48,896 bases of DNA from Pseudoalteromonas fuliginea (GTDB lineage: Bacteria; Pseudomonadota; Gammaproteobacteria; Enterobacterales; Alteromonadaceae): the NCBI RefSeq assembly GCF_000690055.1, contig NZ_JJNZ01000057.1, positions 1-48,896 on the forward strand, written 5' to 3'. The position numbers were made by a program, and so were the translations under genes. Below the pieces are notes generated by a model that did not search any database, was not told the origin of the DNA, and saw only the letters and a list, made by a program, of their open reading frames with translations. This document shows, in pieces, positions 19,017 through 28,193 of this stretch. Position 1 is the first letter of the stretch. Every line of letters starts with the position of its first letter.

Positions 19017-19046
19017 TATATCGCGAATTACGCTTTATATCGCGAG
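19010..19046. promoter_or_regulatory. Two enhancer-like sites upstream of ccoG
   Basis: Site A (19010-19027, TTCGTGATATATCGCGAA) is an inverted repeat with one G/T mismatch and overlaps the activator's stop codon. Site B (19029-19046) has a full right half TCGCGAG and a degenerate left half. Their centres are 19 bp apart, roughly two helical turns, and 75-100 bp upstream of the -12 element, the usual distance for a sigma-54 enhancer. Both match the palindrome at 17572. Confidence 0.65.
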
Positions 19047-19106
19047 GTTGGTTTTTGTTTTTTAAAATAATTTCTTTAATATCAATTAAGTAATTAAAGT
19101 TTCAGC

Positions 19107-19123
19107 TTGGTCTGAAAGTTGCA
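19107..19123 (+). promoter_or_regulatory. Sigma-54 (-24/-12) promoter of ccoG
   Basis: TTGGTCTGAAAGTTGCA has the invariant GG-N10-GC spacing (GG 19109-19110, GC 19121-19122) and matches TGGCAC-N5-TTGCW at the key positions. Transcription should start near 19134, which places the ccoG start at ATG 19162 rather than the upstream TTG. Confidence 0.75.
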
Positions 19124-19161
19124 AATACTTGCTTAATACCCGTCATTATGAAGCAAGTACT

Positions 19162-20544
19162 ATGAAGTTTGATATTAAAGAAGAAGACATGATCATTAAG
19201 CCCTATAACACCGAAGGGCCAATTTATATCCGCGAGCAAAAAGGATTTTTTCAGCGCATACGCCGTAATTTAGGTTGGCTGCTAATGCTAACTTTTATTG
19301 CAATACCGTGGATCCAATATAACGGTCACCAAGCTGTGCTGCTTGATGTGGCAACGCAAACTTTTACTATTTTTGGTCTAACACTCCTTCCTCAAGATTT
19401 TATGATTTTAGCCCTGCTATTTATGGTGGGGGCTTTTGCATTATTTTTTGTAACTAACTGGCTTGGTCGGGTTTGGTGTGGATATACGTGCCCGCAAACA
19501 ATATGGATGCTCATGTTTTCGTGGGTAGAACAACGCATAGAAGGCACTCGAAATCAGCGTATTAAATTAGATAAATCGCAGTGGACGCTGAGCACTTGGC
19601 GCAAAAAAATTACTAAGCACAGTGCGTGGATTGTTATTTCAGTTTTAACCGCCACCTCGTTTATGGCGTATTTTATCCCAGCAAAAAGTTTGTATATGGA
19701 AATGCTCACGTTTGAGTGGTCAGGTATTACGAGCTTTTGGGTGTTTTTATTCGCTTTTTGCACCTACGGTAATGCAGGGTTTTTACGCGAAAAAATGTGC
19801 ACAATTGCTTGCCCGTATTCTCGTTTTCAGGCTGTTATGTTTGATAAAGATACGTTGCTTGTTACCTATGATAGCAAGCGCGGTGAAAGCCGAGGACCGC
19901 GTAAACGCAAAGCCGATCCAAAAGAGCTTAACTTAGGTGACTGTGTAGACTGTAACTTATGTGTAGAGGTTTGCCCGGCAGGTATAGACATTCGAAATGG
20001 CTTACAATATGAATGTATAAACTGTGGCTTATGTATTGATGCTTGCGACGATACCATGGAGAAATTTGGTTATCAAAAAGGCTTAATTAAATACGCCAGC
20101 GAAAAACAAATGGAGGGTAAAAAAACCAATCCATTTAGATTAAAACTAATAGGATACGGCGCATTAACGGCTTTGTTAATAATTTCTATGTTTGCATGGA
20201 TGCTACAACGCACACCAATAGAAGCCTCAGTACTACGAGATAGGAATGCGCTTTATAGAGTGAACTACGAGGGCCTGGTAGAAAACCCTTATACACTTAC
20301 TATTATTAATAAAACGCAGCAAGCACTGCATTACACCATTGCCATAGAGGGCTTGCCAGAAGCAACACTCTCAAGTCCAAGTTCTACACTTATACAGCCA
20401 GGTGTGATGAAAAGAGTCCCCGTTACTGTAACTGCCGATGGTTACGATATTGAGCGCAAAGTTAGCAAGTTACAATTTGTAGTAACGGCGCAAGAAGACG
20501 CCAGTATAACCATAATTAAAGATAGCCAGTTTTATAAAAACTAA
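19162..20544 (+). CDS. ccoG: Cytochrome c oxidase accessory protein CcoG
   Basis: Membrane iron-sulfur protein needed for assembly of cbb3-type oxidase; family members reduce Cu(II) for insertion into CcoN. The 460-residue protein has membrane segments near 30-50, 80-100, 155-180, 190-205 and 330-350. The ferredoxin core has two cluster motifs, CVDCNLCVEVCP and CINCGLCIDACD, plus WCGYTCPQT in the membrane part. The C-terminal ~100 residues form a periplasmic Ig-like domain. ATG 19162 is chosen because the sigma-54 promoter starts transcription after the TTG at 19129. No ccoNOPQ genes are adjacent. Confidence 0.95.
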   Translation: MKFDIKEEDMIIKPYNTEGPIYIREQKGFFQRIRRNLGWLLMLTFIAIPWIQYNGHQAVLLDVATQTFTIFGLTLLPQDFMILALLFMVGAFALFFVTNWLGRVWCGYTCPQTIWMLMFSWVEQRIEGTRNQRIKLDKSQWTLSTWRKKITKHSAWIVISVLTATSFMAYFIPAKSLYMEMLTFEWSGITSFWVFLFAFCTYGNAGFLREKMCTIACPYSRFQAVMFDKDTLLVTYDSKRGESRGPRKRKADPKELNLGDCVDCNLCVEVCPAGIDIRNGLQYECINCGLCIDACDDTMEKFGYQKGLIKYASEKQMEGKKTNPFRLKLIGYGALTALLIISMFAWMLQRTPIEASVLRDRNALYRVNYEGLVENPYTLTIINKTQQALHYTIAIEGLPEATLSSPSSTLIQPGVMKRVPVTVTADGYDIERKVSKLQFVVTAQEDASITIIKDSQFYKN

Positions 20545-20568
20545 GATTGATAAAATTTCATAAACAAC

Positions 20569-20600
20569 ATGCCCAAGTAGATATTCCTCTTGGGCATTTT
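20569..20600. terminator. Bidirectional terminator between ccoG and the M14/AspA-like gene
   Basis: ATGCCCAAG/CTTGGGCAT, a 9-bp perfect stem with an 11-base loop and T-rich flank, lies between convergent genes. Confidence 0.85.
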
Positions 20601-20614
20601 ATCTGTAGTTTTTA

Positions 20615-21532
20615 TTATGTGTTTGCATTTATATATTTTAGTGCGCTTGTTATAACGGCCACTTGAGCTAATATACATTCTTCATCTGTGGCTGTTGGGC
20701 TATCTGGGTACACTTCGGTAGTTGTTACATAGGGCGCGTCAGTAAAGCCCATACACAAACCTAACTCACGTGACGCATAGTTAATAACACCAAATTGCTC
20801 TTGAGGGACGCCTATTAGCTGGTTGTTTTCATCGCTCGGGGCAATGTGCGTGACCTTTGCCACATCTTCAATAATTACTTTTTGAAATTCAGGCTCAGGC
20901 TTATTGGTATCGGCCACTAAATAAAACCCATCAGGTATGTTCCAATTAGTGTTTGTAGTGCCTTCACGGGCAGCAAGTGCGGGCCTAAATTCACTGTTAT
21001 CGCTATCTGTTGTTTCGTGTAAATCAATATGAGCAACTAAGTCTATATCGAGTGATTTTACAAACGCCATAATAGCTGCTGATTCTTGAGCTGGGCTGCC
21101 CTCGTAAAATGAGCGGTTAGGATCAATAGCATCAGGGTTCCAGCGGTTTATAGTCTCATATCCCCAAGGGCTAATGCAGGGCGCAACAATAATATTAAAC
21201 TGCTTTGAGTGTTGCATAGCCGATGTTTTAGCAAACCTAAGTGCGCCATGTACGCCACTGGTTTCGTAGCCATGCACACCTCCGGTGATTAAAACTGTTG
21301 GTTTATTAGCATTAAAGTTAGGCGTTTTTAATATATATAATGGGTAAGTGCCAGCGGCGTAATTAAGCTGACCGTATTGCTCTATATCTAAGGTGCTTTT
21401 AAGGTCATTAATTAGCGTTACGACTTCGTTTTGGTAACTGCGTTTAATGTTTTGGCGTGCTAACCATTGGACTTTATCGCTGTTATTCCATTTTTGTCCA
21501 GGTGTGCCAATAGGGTATGTGCTGTTAGTCAT
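20615..21532 (-). CDS. M14-family zinc hydrolase, AstE/AspA-like
   Basis: A 305-residue zinc-dependent hydrolase of the succinylglutamate desuccinylase/aspartoacylase-like branch of M14. Zinc ligands fit GGVHGYET (HxxE) and the histidine of HIDLHETTDSD; an arginine for substrate carboxylate binding may lie in RWNPDAIDPNRSF. No signal peptide is present, so it is cytoplasmic. Whether it acts on an N-acyl amino acid or a peptide cannot be told from sequence. AGGTTTATT precedes the ATG as a weak ribosome binding site. It converges on ccoG across a shared terminator. Confidence 0.85.
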   Translation of the reverse strand: MTNSTYPIGTPGQKWNNSDKVQWLARQNIKRSYQNEVVTLINDLKSTLDIEQYGQLNYAAGTYPLYILKTPNFNANKPTVLITGGVHGYETSGVHGALRFAKTSAMQHSKQFNIIVAPCISPWGYETINRWNPDAIDPNRSFYEGSPAQESAAIMAFVKSLDIDLVAHIDLHETTDSDNSEFRPALAAREGTTNTNWNIPDGFYLVADTNKPEPEFQKVIIEDVAKVTHIAPSDENNQLIGVPQEQFGVINYASRELGLCMGFTDAPYVTTTEVYPDSPTATDEECILAQVAVITSALKYINANT

Positions 21533-21643
21533 AATAAACCTTTATATCAATTGTTATTAGCCCATATAAAAAAGTAGGCAATTACAATTGTTAGAATTAC
21601 TTAATAAAGGCGTAGCTTAACGCTGAGTAAATTAGCGTGCAAA

Positions 21644-22381
21644 TTAAAACGTTAAAGTCATATTATTTATTGTGCGCTGTTGTTTAGCTTGAATATAACT
21701 TTGACTAGCAAACTCCCCTGAAATAGCGCCAGAGCGAACCCGCTCAACCAAAATAGTTAAATTGCATGCCTTACTTTTATCTATTTGCGTGTCATTAAAC
21801 ATTATCAAATTATTTAGATTAAATGAATAACTCGACGATGTAACAGATGAAGACGTAGATTGTATTAATGTAGAGTTGTTATTTGTGGTGCAATGACTGC
21901 TTAACTCAATTGTGCTGGCGCTATTGGTATCTATACCATCAAGTTGTACTGTTATTGTGTTTGTTATGCTAAAGTTTTGCTCACTACTTGGTGTTAAAAT
22001 AATAAAGTTATGAGGAAGTTCAACAGTTGAGCGTGTGCTTATTTCATCATCACGGTTAAACAATATATCAAACGGCTCGTTATCATCAGTTATGTTGATG
22101 TAGGCTTGGTAATCTACATCTAAAAAATCTGTATCTTTACTAAGTTCAACAGCTGTGCCTCGCACGATTACTTGTAATGTGTCGCTATCGCTTAATACGA
22201 TGTTAGACCCATACATATCACCTGCATTTAGCTCTGCATTAATACGAGTACGACTTCCGTCAGACACAAGCTCAAAACCCGCCCAAATACCTTTCGTTTT
22301 AATTAGATCTGATGCTGTTTCTGATGTGCAAGCACACAGCATTAATATGATGCCCACGAGGGAAAAGCTTTTTTTAAACAT
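21644..22381 (-). CDS. Hypothetical lipoprotein
   Basis: A 245-residue predicted lipoprotein (signal peptide MFKKSFSLVGIILMLCAC; lipobox LCAC, cysteine at residue 18). The mature protein is rich in Ser, Thr, Asn and Asp and looks all-beta, with no motif I recognise. I choose the ATG at 22381, which follows a GGAGCTAAC ribosome binding site; an in-frame ATG 12 codons upstream would put a polar extension before the signal peptide. It is divergent from the helicase gene. Two cysteines, near TIELSSHC and KACNL, could form a disulfide. Confidence 0.7.
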   Translation of the reverse strand: MFKKSFSLVGIILMLCACTSETASDLIKTKGIWAGFELVSDGSRTRINAELNAGDMYGSNIVLSDSDTLQVIVRGTAVELSKDTDFLDVDYQAYINITDDNEPFDILFNRDDEISTRSTVELPHNFIILTPSSEQNFSITNTITVQLDGIDTNSASTIELSSHCTTNNNSTLIQSTSSSVTSSSYSFNLNNLIMFNDTQIDKSKACNLTILVERVRSGAISGEFASQSYIQAKQQRTINNMTLTF

Positions 22382-22592
22382 GTTAGCTCCTTTATTTGTG
22401 AGCGTATTGTTACACAAGAAAGTACTTTTAGATGTTTAAAATTGTTAACAACTGTAAAATAAATTTTAAATAAAAGATCTTGGTAGGCAGTGTTGTTTTA
22501 TTTTTAGTAAAATAACGGCCAGTATTGTGAGTAAATTTATTATAAAAGAGTATGTTACAATTAGTTTATAGTCTGCTTTTGTATTGAGTATT

Positions 22593-25460
22593 ATGGTGCA
22601 GTATGTTGCCACACCAAGTTGGTTAGGTCGTTTTTTTACCCGTATTAAGTGGGTAAGTATTGAGCAAGACGTGCTTGTTGTCCACTTTAGAGATATGACT
22701 AAACAGCAATTTTTATTAAGTGATTTCAGTAACTTTTCTGTGCTGCAAAATAGCTTGTTTAGCGCAAAAATTTATTTATGTGATCCTAATAACACATGCG
22801 TTAGTTTTTTAAAAAAAGCCGAAGCAGATGTGCTTAATAAAGCGTTAAATAAATATTTTTCAAATACGTTAGAACAAAAAGTGAACAATGCGAAAACACT
22901 TTTAAAGCGTTATGCCCTTGATGAATTTTTACGCGACAGTTCCATTGAAATCTTAAATAAAGCTGTTTTTTCTTTAAGTAAAAATTACGCACATAATCAA
23001 ACCGTGTGGCAACAGCATTTATCGCCTGTTAGCGTAAAATTTTTAAGTATTTTAAGTAGTACACCAAAAACAGCAGACGCTGTAGCGCAATTACGCCATA
23101 AATATGAACAAAAGCAGCTTACCCTAAGAGATAACTTTTATAATAATGTTGAGTCTAACCCGCTCACTACAGAGCAGCGTTTAGCGGTTATACGCGATAA
23201 CGATAAAAATCTAGTACTTGCAGCAGCCGGCACAGGAAAAACCTCAGTTATGGTTGCCAAATCGCTTGATTTAATCGCACGTGGAATAGCACTGCCAGAG
23301 CAGGTATTGGTACTTGCTTACAATAAAACGGCTGCACAGGAATTAAAAGAGCGCTTTATTAAACGTGCAGCACACGCCAATTTAAGTATTAAACCACCTG
23401 CCATTTTAACGTTTCATGCACTAGGATTAAAGCTATTACAAGACGCGAAAAAATCAACGAAGCTTTCTACATTTGCAACCGATGAAATACAGCAAAAAAC
23501 ATGGTTAACCGCATGGCTTTATAAGCAAATGCAGACCGACTCTACATTTTTGAAAAACGTTGTTGATTTACTTCACGAACCAGTCGATATTTTTAGTTTT
23601 AAAAGCAGTGCTGAGTATGAGCGCTACGTAAGAGATAACGAATATAGAAGCCTTGCAGGGCTTAAAGTTAAAAGTTATCAAGAGCTACTTATTTCAAACT
23701 GGTTATATTTACAATCAGTTGAGCATGAGTACGAGCCTCACTACAAAAATAAGCTAGAGATTTCAGCAGAAGACATAACCCTAAACGCACAATATAATCC
23801 CAATTTTCACTTATCAAAATACAATATTTATCTAGAGCACTTTGACATTGATAGAGAGGGTAATACACGCGCCGATATAAATAAAAAACGCTATAACGAG
23901 CAAATAGCTTTTAAGCGAAAACTGCATAAAAATAATAACACTATTTTACTTGAGACTTTTCACTACAATTGGTTCGAAGGCAAGTTAGAGCGGCGCATAA
24001 GTAAACTTTTAAAGCAACATAGTGTGGCGCTTGTACCTTTAAATGACGATGAAGTATTTAGCACGTTAAATAACTCAGGGCTGTTACAACAAGGGGTTGA
24101 AAAATACTTAAAGTGCTTGCAAGCCATAAGAGCTGAGCAGCTCACTAATACGCAAATAAAACAACGTATAAAACAAAGTGGACTCAAAAACCATCAACGT
24201 TATGCCGCAATGCTTATAGCTATACATAATGCTTATATGCAAGAGCTACATACGCAACACGCCATTGATTTTGACGATATGATTATTCATGCAACAAAGG
24301 CTGTAAAAAAAGGTGAATTTAGTGTGCCTTGGAGCCATATTTTAGTTGATGAGTTTCAAGATATATCAGGTGCGCGTATGGCCTTTTTAAACACACTTAT
24401 TAACAAGGGCAAAAGTGTACGTTTTACTGCCGTAGGTGATGATTGGCAGGCAATTTATCGTTTTTCGGGTGGTAATTTAGCGTTTACAACGCGTTTTAAT
24501 GAGCTGGTGGGTGGCCACTCACTTACTATGTTGCAAAAAACATTTAGATATAACAACAGTATTAGCGATGTAGCAGGGCGTTTTGTAATGCAAAACCCTG
24601 AGCAATATAAAAAGCTGATCAGCACACATACGCAAGTAACCACACCACACGTTATTTTATTAGACGATTTATACCAAGGTACTAAATCGATAGAAATAAA
24701 AGTACAGCAGAGCATAAGCACGATTCAAAAAAACGATGCATCAGCGAGTATTGCCATACTTAGTCGATATCGATACATGTTAAATAGCGTACAGCAGCAT
24801 TTAAAAGATAAAAAGCATACAAACTCTCTTTATTTTTGGACATTACATAGTGCTAAAGGGCTTGAAGCCGATTACTGTATTATTATTGGTTTTGAACAAG
24901 GTAAATTAGGCTTTCCTAGCGATAATCAAAATAGCGTGCTGGTGGAGTCGTTATTACCAGAGCAAGATGAATTCACTCACTCAGAGGAAAGGCGTTTGCT
25001 TTATGTAGGCATTACACGTGCTAAACATAAAGCGTACTTAATTGCAGACCCTTATGCATGCTCAGCGTTTGTAAAAGAACTAGTAAATGACGATTATCCT
25101 ATTCAGATCGCTTCAACGTTGTTTAACAAGTCGCAACTAAAGCAAAGAGAGTGTAATACATGCAGCGACGGATTAATTGTGCCAAAAACGGGTCAGTATG
25201 GTAATTATTATAGCTGTACTAACACGCAAATTTGCGAAACTAAACTACGAGTGTGTAAAAGTTGTAGTAGCCCATCGGTTGATAAAAGCACGTATTCACA
25301 ATGTGTAAATATAGAATGTAAAACACAGCATCCAATTTGTGAAAAATGTGGGCGTGAAATGCGGAAACGCAAATCTAAGCATGGTGAATTTTTAGGATGC
25401 AGTGGCTTTGAGCTCAAAGAAGACAGCTGTAAAAACACTCGAAAGCTAACTGTTACATGA
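22593..25460 (+). CDS. HelD-like UvrD-family superfamily I helicase with C-terminal zinc ribbons
   Basis: A 955-residue superfamily I 3'-5' DNA helicase resembling helicase IV (E. coli HelD, 684 aa). Motif I AAAGTGKTS (~211), motif II ILVDEFQDIS (~587), motif III VGDDWQAIYRFSGG and motif VI ERRLLYVGITRAK are complete, as is the HelD-type N-terminal domain (~1-190). The extra ~110 C-terminal residues hold about ten cysteines in CxxC pairs (CNTC, CKSC, CEKCG) resembling topoisomerase I zinc ribbons. ATG 22593 is preferred over TTG 22584; neither has a strong ribosome binding site. Confidence 0.88.
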   Translation: MVQYVATPSWLGRFFTRIKWVSIEQDVLVVHFRDMTKQQFLLSDFSNFSVLQNSLFSAKIYLCDPNNTCVSFLKKAEADVLNKALNKYFSNTLEQKVNNAKTLLKRYALDEFLRDSSIEILNKAVFSLSKNYAHNQTVWQQHLSPVSVKFLSILSSTPKTADAVAQLRHKYEQKQLTLRDNFYNNVESNPLTTEQRLAVIRDNDKNLVLAAAGTGKTSVMVAKSLDLIARGIALPEQVLVLAYNKTAAQELKERFIKRAAHANLSIKPPAILTFHALGLKLLQDAKKSTKLSTFATDEIQQKTWLTAWLYKQMQTDSTFLKNVVDLLHEPVDIFSFKSSAEYERYVRDNEYRSLAGLKVKSYQELLISNWLYLQSVEHEYEPHYKNKLEISAEDITLNAQYNPNFHLSKYNIYLEHFDIDREGNTRADINKKRYNEQIAFKRKLHKNNNTILLETFHYNWFEGKLERRISKLLKQHSVALVPLNDDEVFSTLNNSGLLQQGVEKYLKCLQAIRAEQLTNTQIKQRIKQSGLKNHQRYAAMLIAIHNAYMQELHTQHAIDFDDMIIHATKAVKKGEFSVPWSHILVDEFQDISGARMAFLNTLINKGKSVRFTAVGDDWQAIYRFSGGNLAFTTRFNELVGGHSLTMLQKTFRYNNSISDVAGRFVMQNPEQYKKLISTHTQVTTPHVILLDDLYQGTKSIEIKVQQSISTIQKNDASASIAILSRYRYMLNSVQQHLKDKKHTNSLYFWTLHSAKGLEADYCIIIGFEQGKLGFPSDNQNSVLVESLLPEQDEFTHSEERRLLYVGITRAKHKAYLIADPYACSAFVKELVNDDYPIQIASTLFNKSQLKQRECNTCSDGLIVPKTGQYGNYYSCTNTQICETKLRVCKSCSSPSVDKSTYSQCVNIECKTQHPICEKCGREMRKRKSKHGEFLGCSGFELKEDSCKNTRKLTVT

Positions 25461-25576
25461 ATAGCCTATTTAAATTAACCTTAAAGTAGTACTTAAATTG
25501 TAATTAGTCGTATTTTATTGCTTTTATTTAGTATCAATGTTTAATTGATGCTACCTGAGTCTCATTATTGATTACC

Positions 25577-27850
25577 ATGCACTTTTTCAGTCGATTTTTT
25601 TTGCTTGAAGACCATCATTTACCAACAGGGCAAATACCTAATTGGCGTGTGAGTGCTTTACGTATTATTTTTGCAACCGGTATTTTATTATGCCTAGCTA
25701 TATCGCTTCATAAATCTAAACAAGCTGCTGAATTTAATATTTTATACTTTGTAGGACTAAGCGTTAGTTTCTTTTTTATAACGACCTTATTATTAGCAGC
25801 AAGCAAAAGGTATTATATATTTTGTGCGCATGCACTGCTGCTCTCTATAGTTGCAGCAAGTCTGTGTATTAACTTATTCGTGACCGATTTAGAGCTGGCA
25901 AAAATTGGCTCGATATATATGTTTTCGTGCCCTTTAATCGCACTAATGTTAATAGGGTGCAGAACGGCCATTTTTTATGCTGTGTTAAATATAATTCCTT
26001 TTTATATTATAGTTAACGACATAAATCTATCTTCTTTATCTGGTGTCTCAACTAAACTTTCTGATGAAAAGCTGTATATTACAAGCCTTATATTTTTATC
26101 TTTAAATGTTTGTATTCCACTTGCTTTTGCTCGCACTATTGTTGCGGCAAAACGCTTAAATAAAAGTATGAAGAGCGCTAATACTTACCTCAAAGATAAA
26201 AACGATCTTTACAGGGCTCTTTTTACTGAATCAAACAAAGCGAAGATTATTGTAGATGAAAATTTTGTGATTACAGATTTTAATCAACATGCTATTGATA
26301 TGTTTGATATTAAAAAACATTTAAAAGAACATGGCGTTAAACTATTCAATTTATTACCTTCGCTTGATGTTGATGAACTTGATGCTCAAGATCAAATTGT
26401 TAAACACAAAAACAGTTTTTTTCGGACTAACTACCAGCACGTAATGAGTGCTAATTATCGTGTTTATGATTTTTATGATTGTACTCAAGAACAGTTAATC
26501 AAACAAAACTTAACTATAATGGAGCAAGAAAACAAGCGCTTACGCTTTAGAGATCCACAAACAAAGCTACCAAATAGAGGATGGTTTGAAACACAGTGCA
26601 ACAGATTAACCATTAAATATCACAAAGGCTTTTATATTGTGGTTACACAAACGGCTAATAGTGAGTATTTAAATTTAAAGTTTACTAAAATTGATTCACA
26701 AGCTTTGCTAATTAGTGCATTTAAGCGTTTAAAAAAGATGCCAGAAGGCCCTTTGTTGTGTGCGCATGTAGGAGTGGGGAAACTGGCTTTTATTGTTGGA
26801 ACACATTCGGCAAACGAACTAAAAGATAAACTTTTGGTAAATATAAAAAACACGTTAGACGAAACATATAATGTACTTGGAAATAAGTGTCAGCAAACTT
26901 TTTTATTTGGTTTTGCGCGCTACCCAAATCATGGGAAAAGTAGTGCTGAAGTGTTAACAAATGCCTGCGAAGCACTTAAATTAGCAAACAGTAATTCTCC
27001 TATTTGCAGCTATAGTGAAGAACAATCACAAGCGTTTATAGAAAAATACGAAATATCAATGTTGCTCGATGAAGCGCTTCAACAAGGTGATTTATCGGTG
27101 TACTACCAACCAAAAGTGAATGCTAAAGGAGAGTGCATAGGGCTCGAAGCACTCACGAGGTGGCATAGTTCAATACTTGGCAACGTATCACCAGTTGTAT
27201 TTATACCTATTGCAGAAGAGTACAGAATGATCAGTAGGTTAACTGATTTGATTATTCAAAAAGTGTGTGCTCAAATTGCTCAGTGGTCTACAGTAGATAT
27301 GCCAAGTGTGCCTATAGCAATAAATATATCTTTAATTGATTTCAGCCAGCCTGACTTTATTTCAAAACTAGTAAAATCTTTAGCTGATTTTAACGTAAAG
27401 CCGCAGCAAATAGAGTTAGAGCTTACTGAGACCTCACTTGAAGCAAATCAAGGCCATTCATTAAAGCTAATGCAAACATTGCAATCGTGGGGTTTTATAA
27501 TATCAGTTGACGATTTTGGGGTCGGATACTCAAATATTGCTCGTCTTGCCCATTATCCTATAAATAAGCTCAAACTCGACCGTTCTCTTATCAGTCAAAT
27601 TACTCATTCTTCACGTCAAAAGAGTTTAGTAAAAGCGATACTCGTTATGTGCGAAGAATTAGATATAAAATGTGTTGCCGAAGGTGTTGAAACGCAAGAA
27701 CAAGTTGCTATTATGGCGGAAATGGGTTGTAAAGAGTTCCAAGGTTTTTATTTTGCACAACCTATTACGGTTAAAAATTATGAGGCTCATATAAATAAAC
27801 ACGGAACAAAATTTATAGCTGCTAAAAATAATGAAAAACAAGTCTTTTAA
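25577..27850 (+). CDS. Membrane protein with degenerate GGDEF and intact EAL domain
   Basis: Probable cyclic-di-GMP phosphodiesterase of about 757 residues. The N-terminal ~200 residues form six or seven membrane helices, followed by a PAS-like stretch (~205-310), a GGDEF domain and an EAL domain (~500-750). In the GGDEF domain the signature region reads HVGVGKLAF, so it should not make c-di-GMP. The EAL domain keeps LEALTRW, NISLIDF, ELELTETSLE, DDFGVGYSN, KLDRSLI and AEGVETQ, the residues for metal and substrate binding. ATG 25577 is chosen over TTG 25568. Confidence 0.9.
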   Translation: MHFFSRFFLLEDHHLPTGQIPNWRVSALRIIFATGILLCLAISLHKSKQAAEFNILYFVGLSVSFFFITTLLLAASKRYYIFCAHALLLSIVAASLCINLFVTDLELAKIGSIYMFSCPLIALMLIGCRTAIFYAVLNIIPFYIIVNDINLSSLSGVSTKLSDEKLYITSLIFLSLNVCIPLAFARTIVAAKRLNKSMKSANTYLKDKNDLYRALFTESNKAKIIVDENFVITDFNQHAIDMFDIKKHLKEHGVKLFNLLPSLDVDELDAQDQIVKHKNSFFRTNYQHVMSANYRVYDFYDCTQEQLIKQNLTIMEQENKRLRFRDPQTKLPNRGWFETQCNRLTIKYHKGFYIVVTQTANSEYLNLKFTKIDSQALLISAFKRLKKMPEGPLLCAHVGVGKLAFIVGTHSANELKDKLLVNIKNTLDETYNVLGNKCQQTFLFGFARYPNHGKSSAEVLTNACEALKLANSNSPICSYSEEQSQAFIEKYEISMLLDEALQQGDLSVYYQPKVNAKGECIGLEALTRWHSSILGNVSPVVFIPIAEEYRMISRLTDLIIQKVCAQIAQWSTVDMPSVPIAINISLIDFSQPDFISKLVKSLADFNVKPQQIELELTETSLEANQGHSLKLMQTLQSWGFIISVDDFGVGYSNIARLAHYPINKLKLDRSLISQITHSSRQKSLVKAILVMCEELDIKCVAEGVETQEQVAIMAEMGCKEFQGFYFAQPITVKNYEAHINKHGTKFIAAKNNEKQVF

Positions 27851-28085
27851 TTCCGGTAGTAATTGGCGACTACTTTATTGAGTTAATGTTTTAGATTTAA
27901 CTGAACGGCTCAATTTACTAACCATTACTATATAAATTAACCTAAAATCTGGTTAAGAGATTTACTAACGTATTGAATGATTTTGATATTTTAATTTATT
28001 TTCTCTAGCCAGAGACTTTTAGCAAATTCAACGCAGTTAGTGCTGAAAATAGCTGCTCGAGATAGATTTATTATCCAGAGTTCAG
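27851..28085. other. AT-rich intergenic sequence
   Basis: First part of the 343-base gap before the cyanophycinase-like gene. I see no reading frame, terminator or repeat in it beyond AT-rich sequence; the second part is the MITE relic below. Confidence 0.4.
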
Positions 28086-28183
28086 GTTAAGTACTTACTC
28101 CTACGAGGCTAAAAATATCGTACTGCGATTAAACCGCCCCTAGATAGAACAAATTTTAATCCTGAAAGGTCAGCAGGCCTTAG
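28086..28183. mobile_element. Degenerate right half of the 15-kb MITE family
   Basis: Positions 28122-28183 align without large gaps to the right end of the intact element (15423-15484): CGATTAAA, CTAGAT, GAACAAATTT, AAAGGTCA and TTAG/CTAG are shared with scattered substitutions. Similarity extends more weakly upstream to about 28090. The left terminal repeat is not recognisable. The relic ends 10 bases before the next gene's ATG. Confidence 0.7.
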
Positions 28184-28193
28184 AGTTTATATT

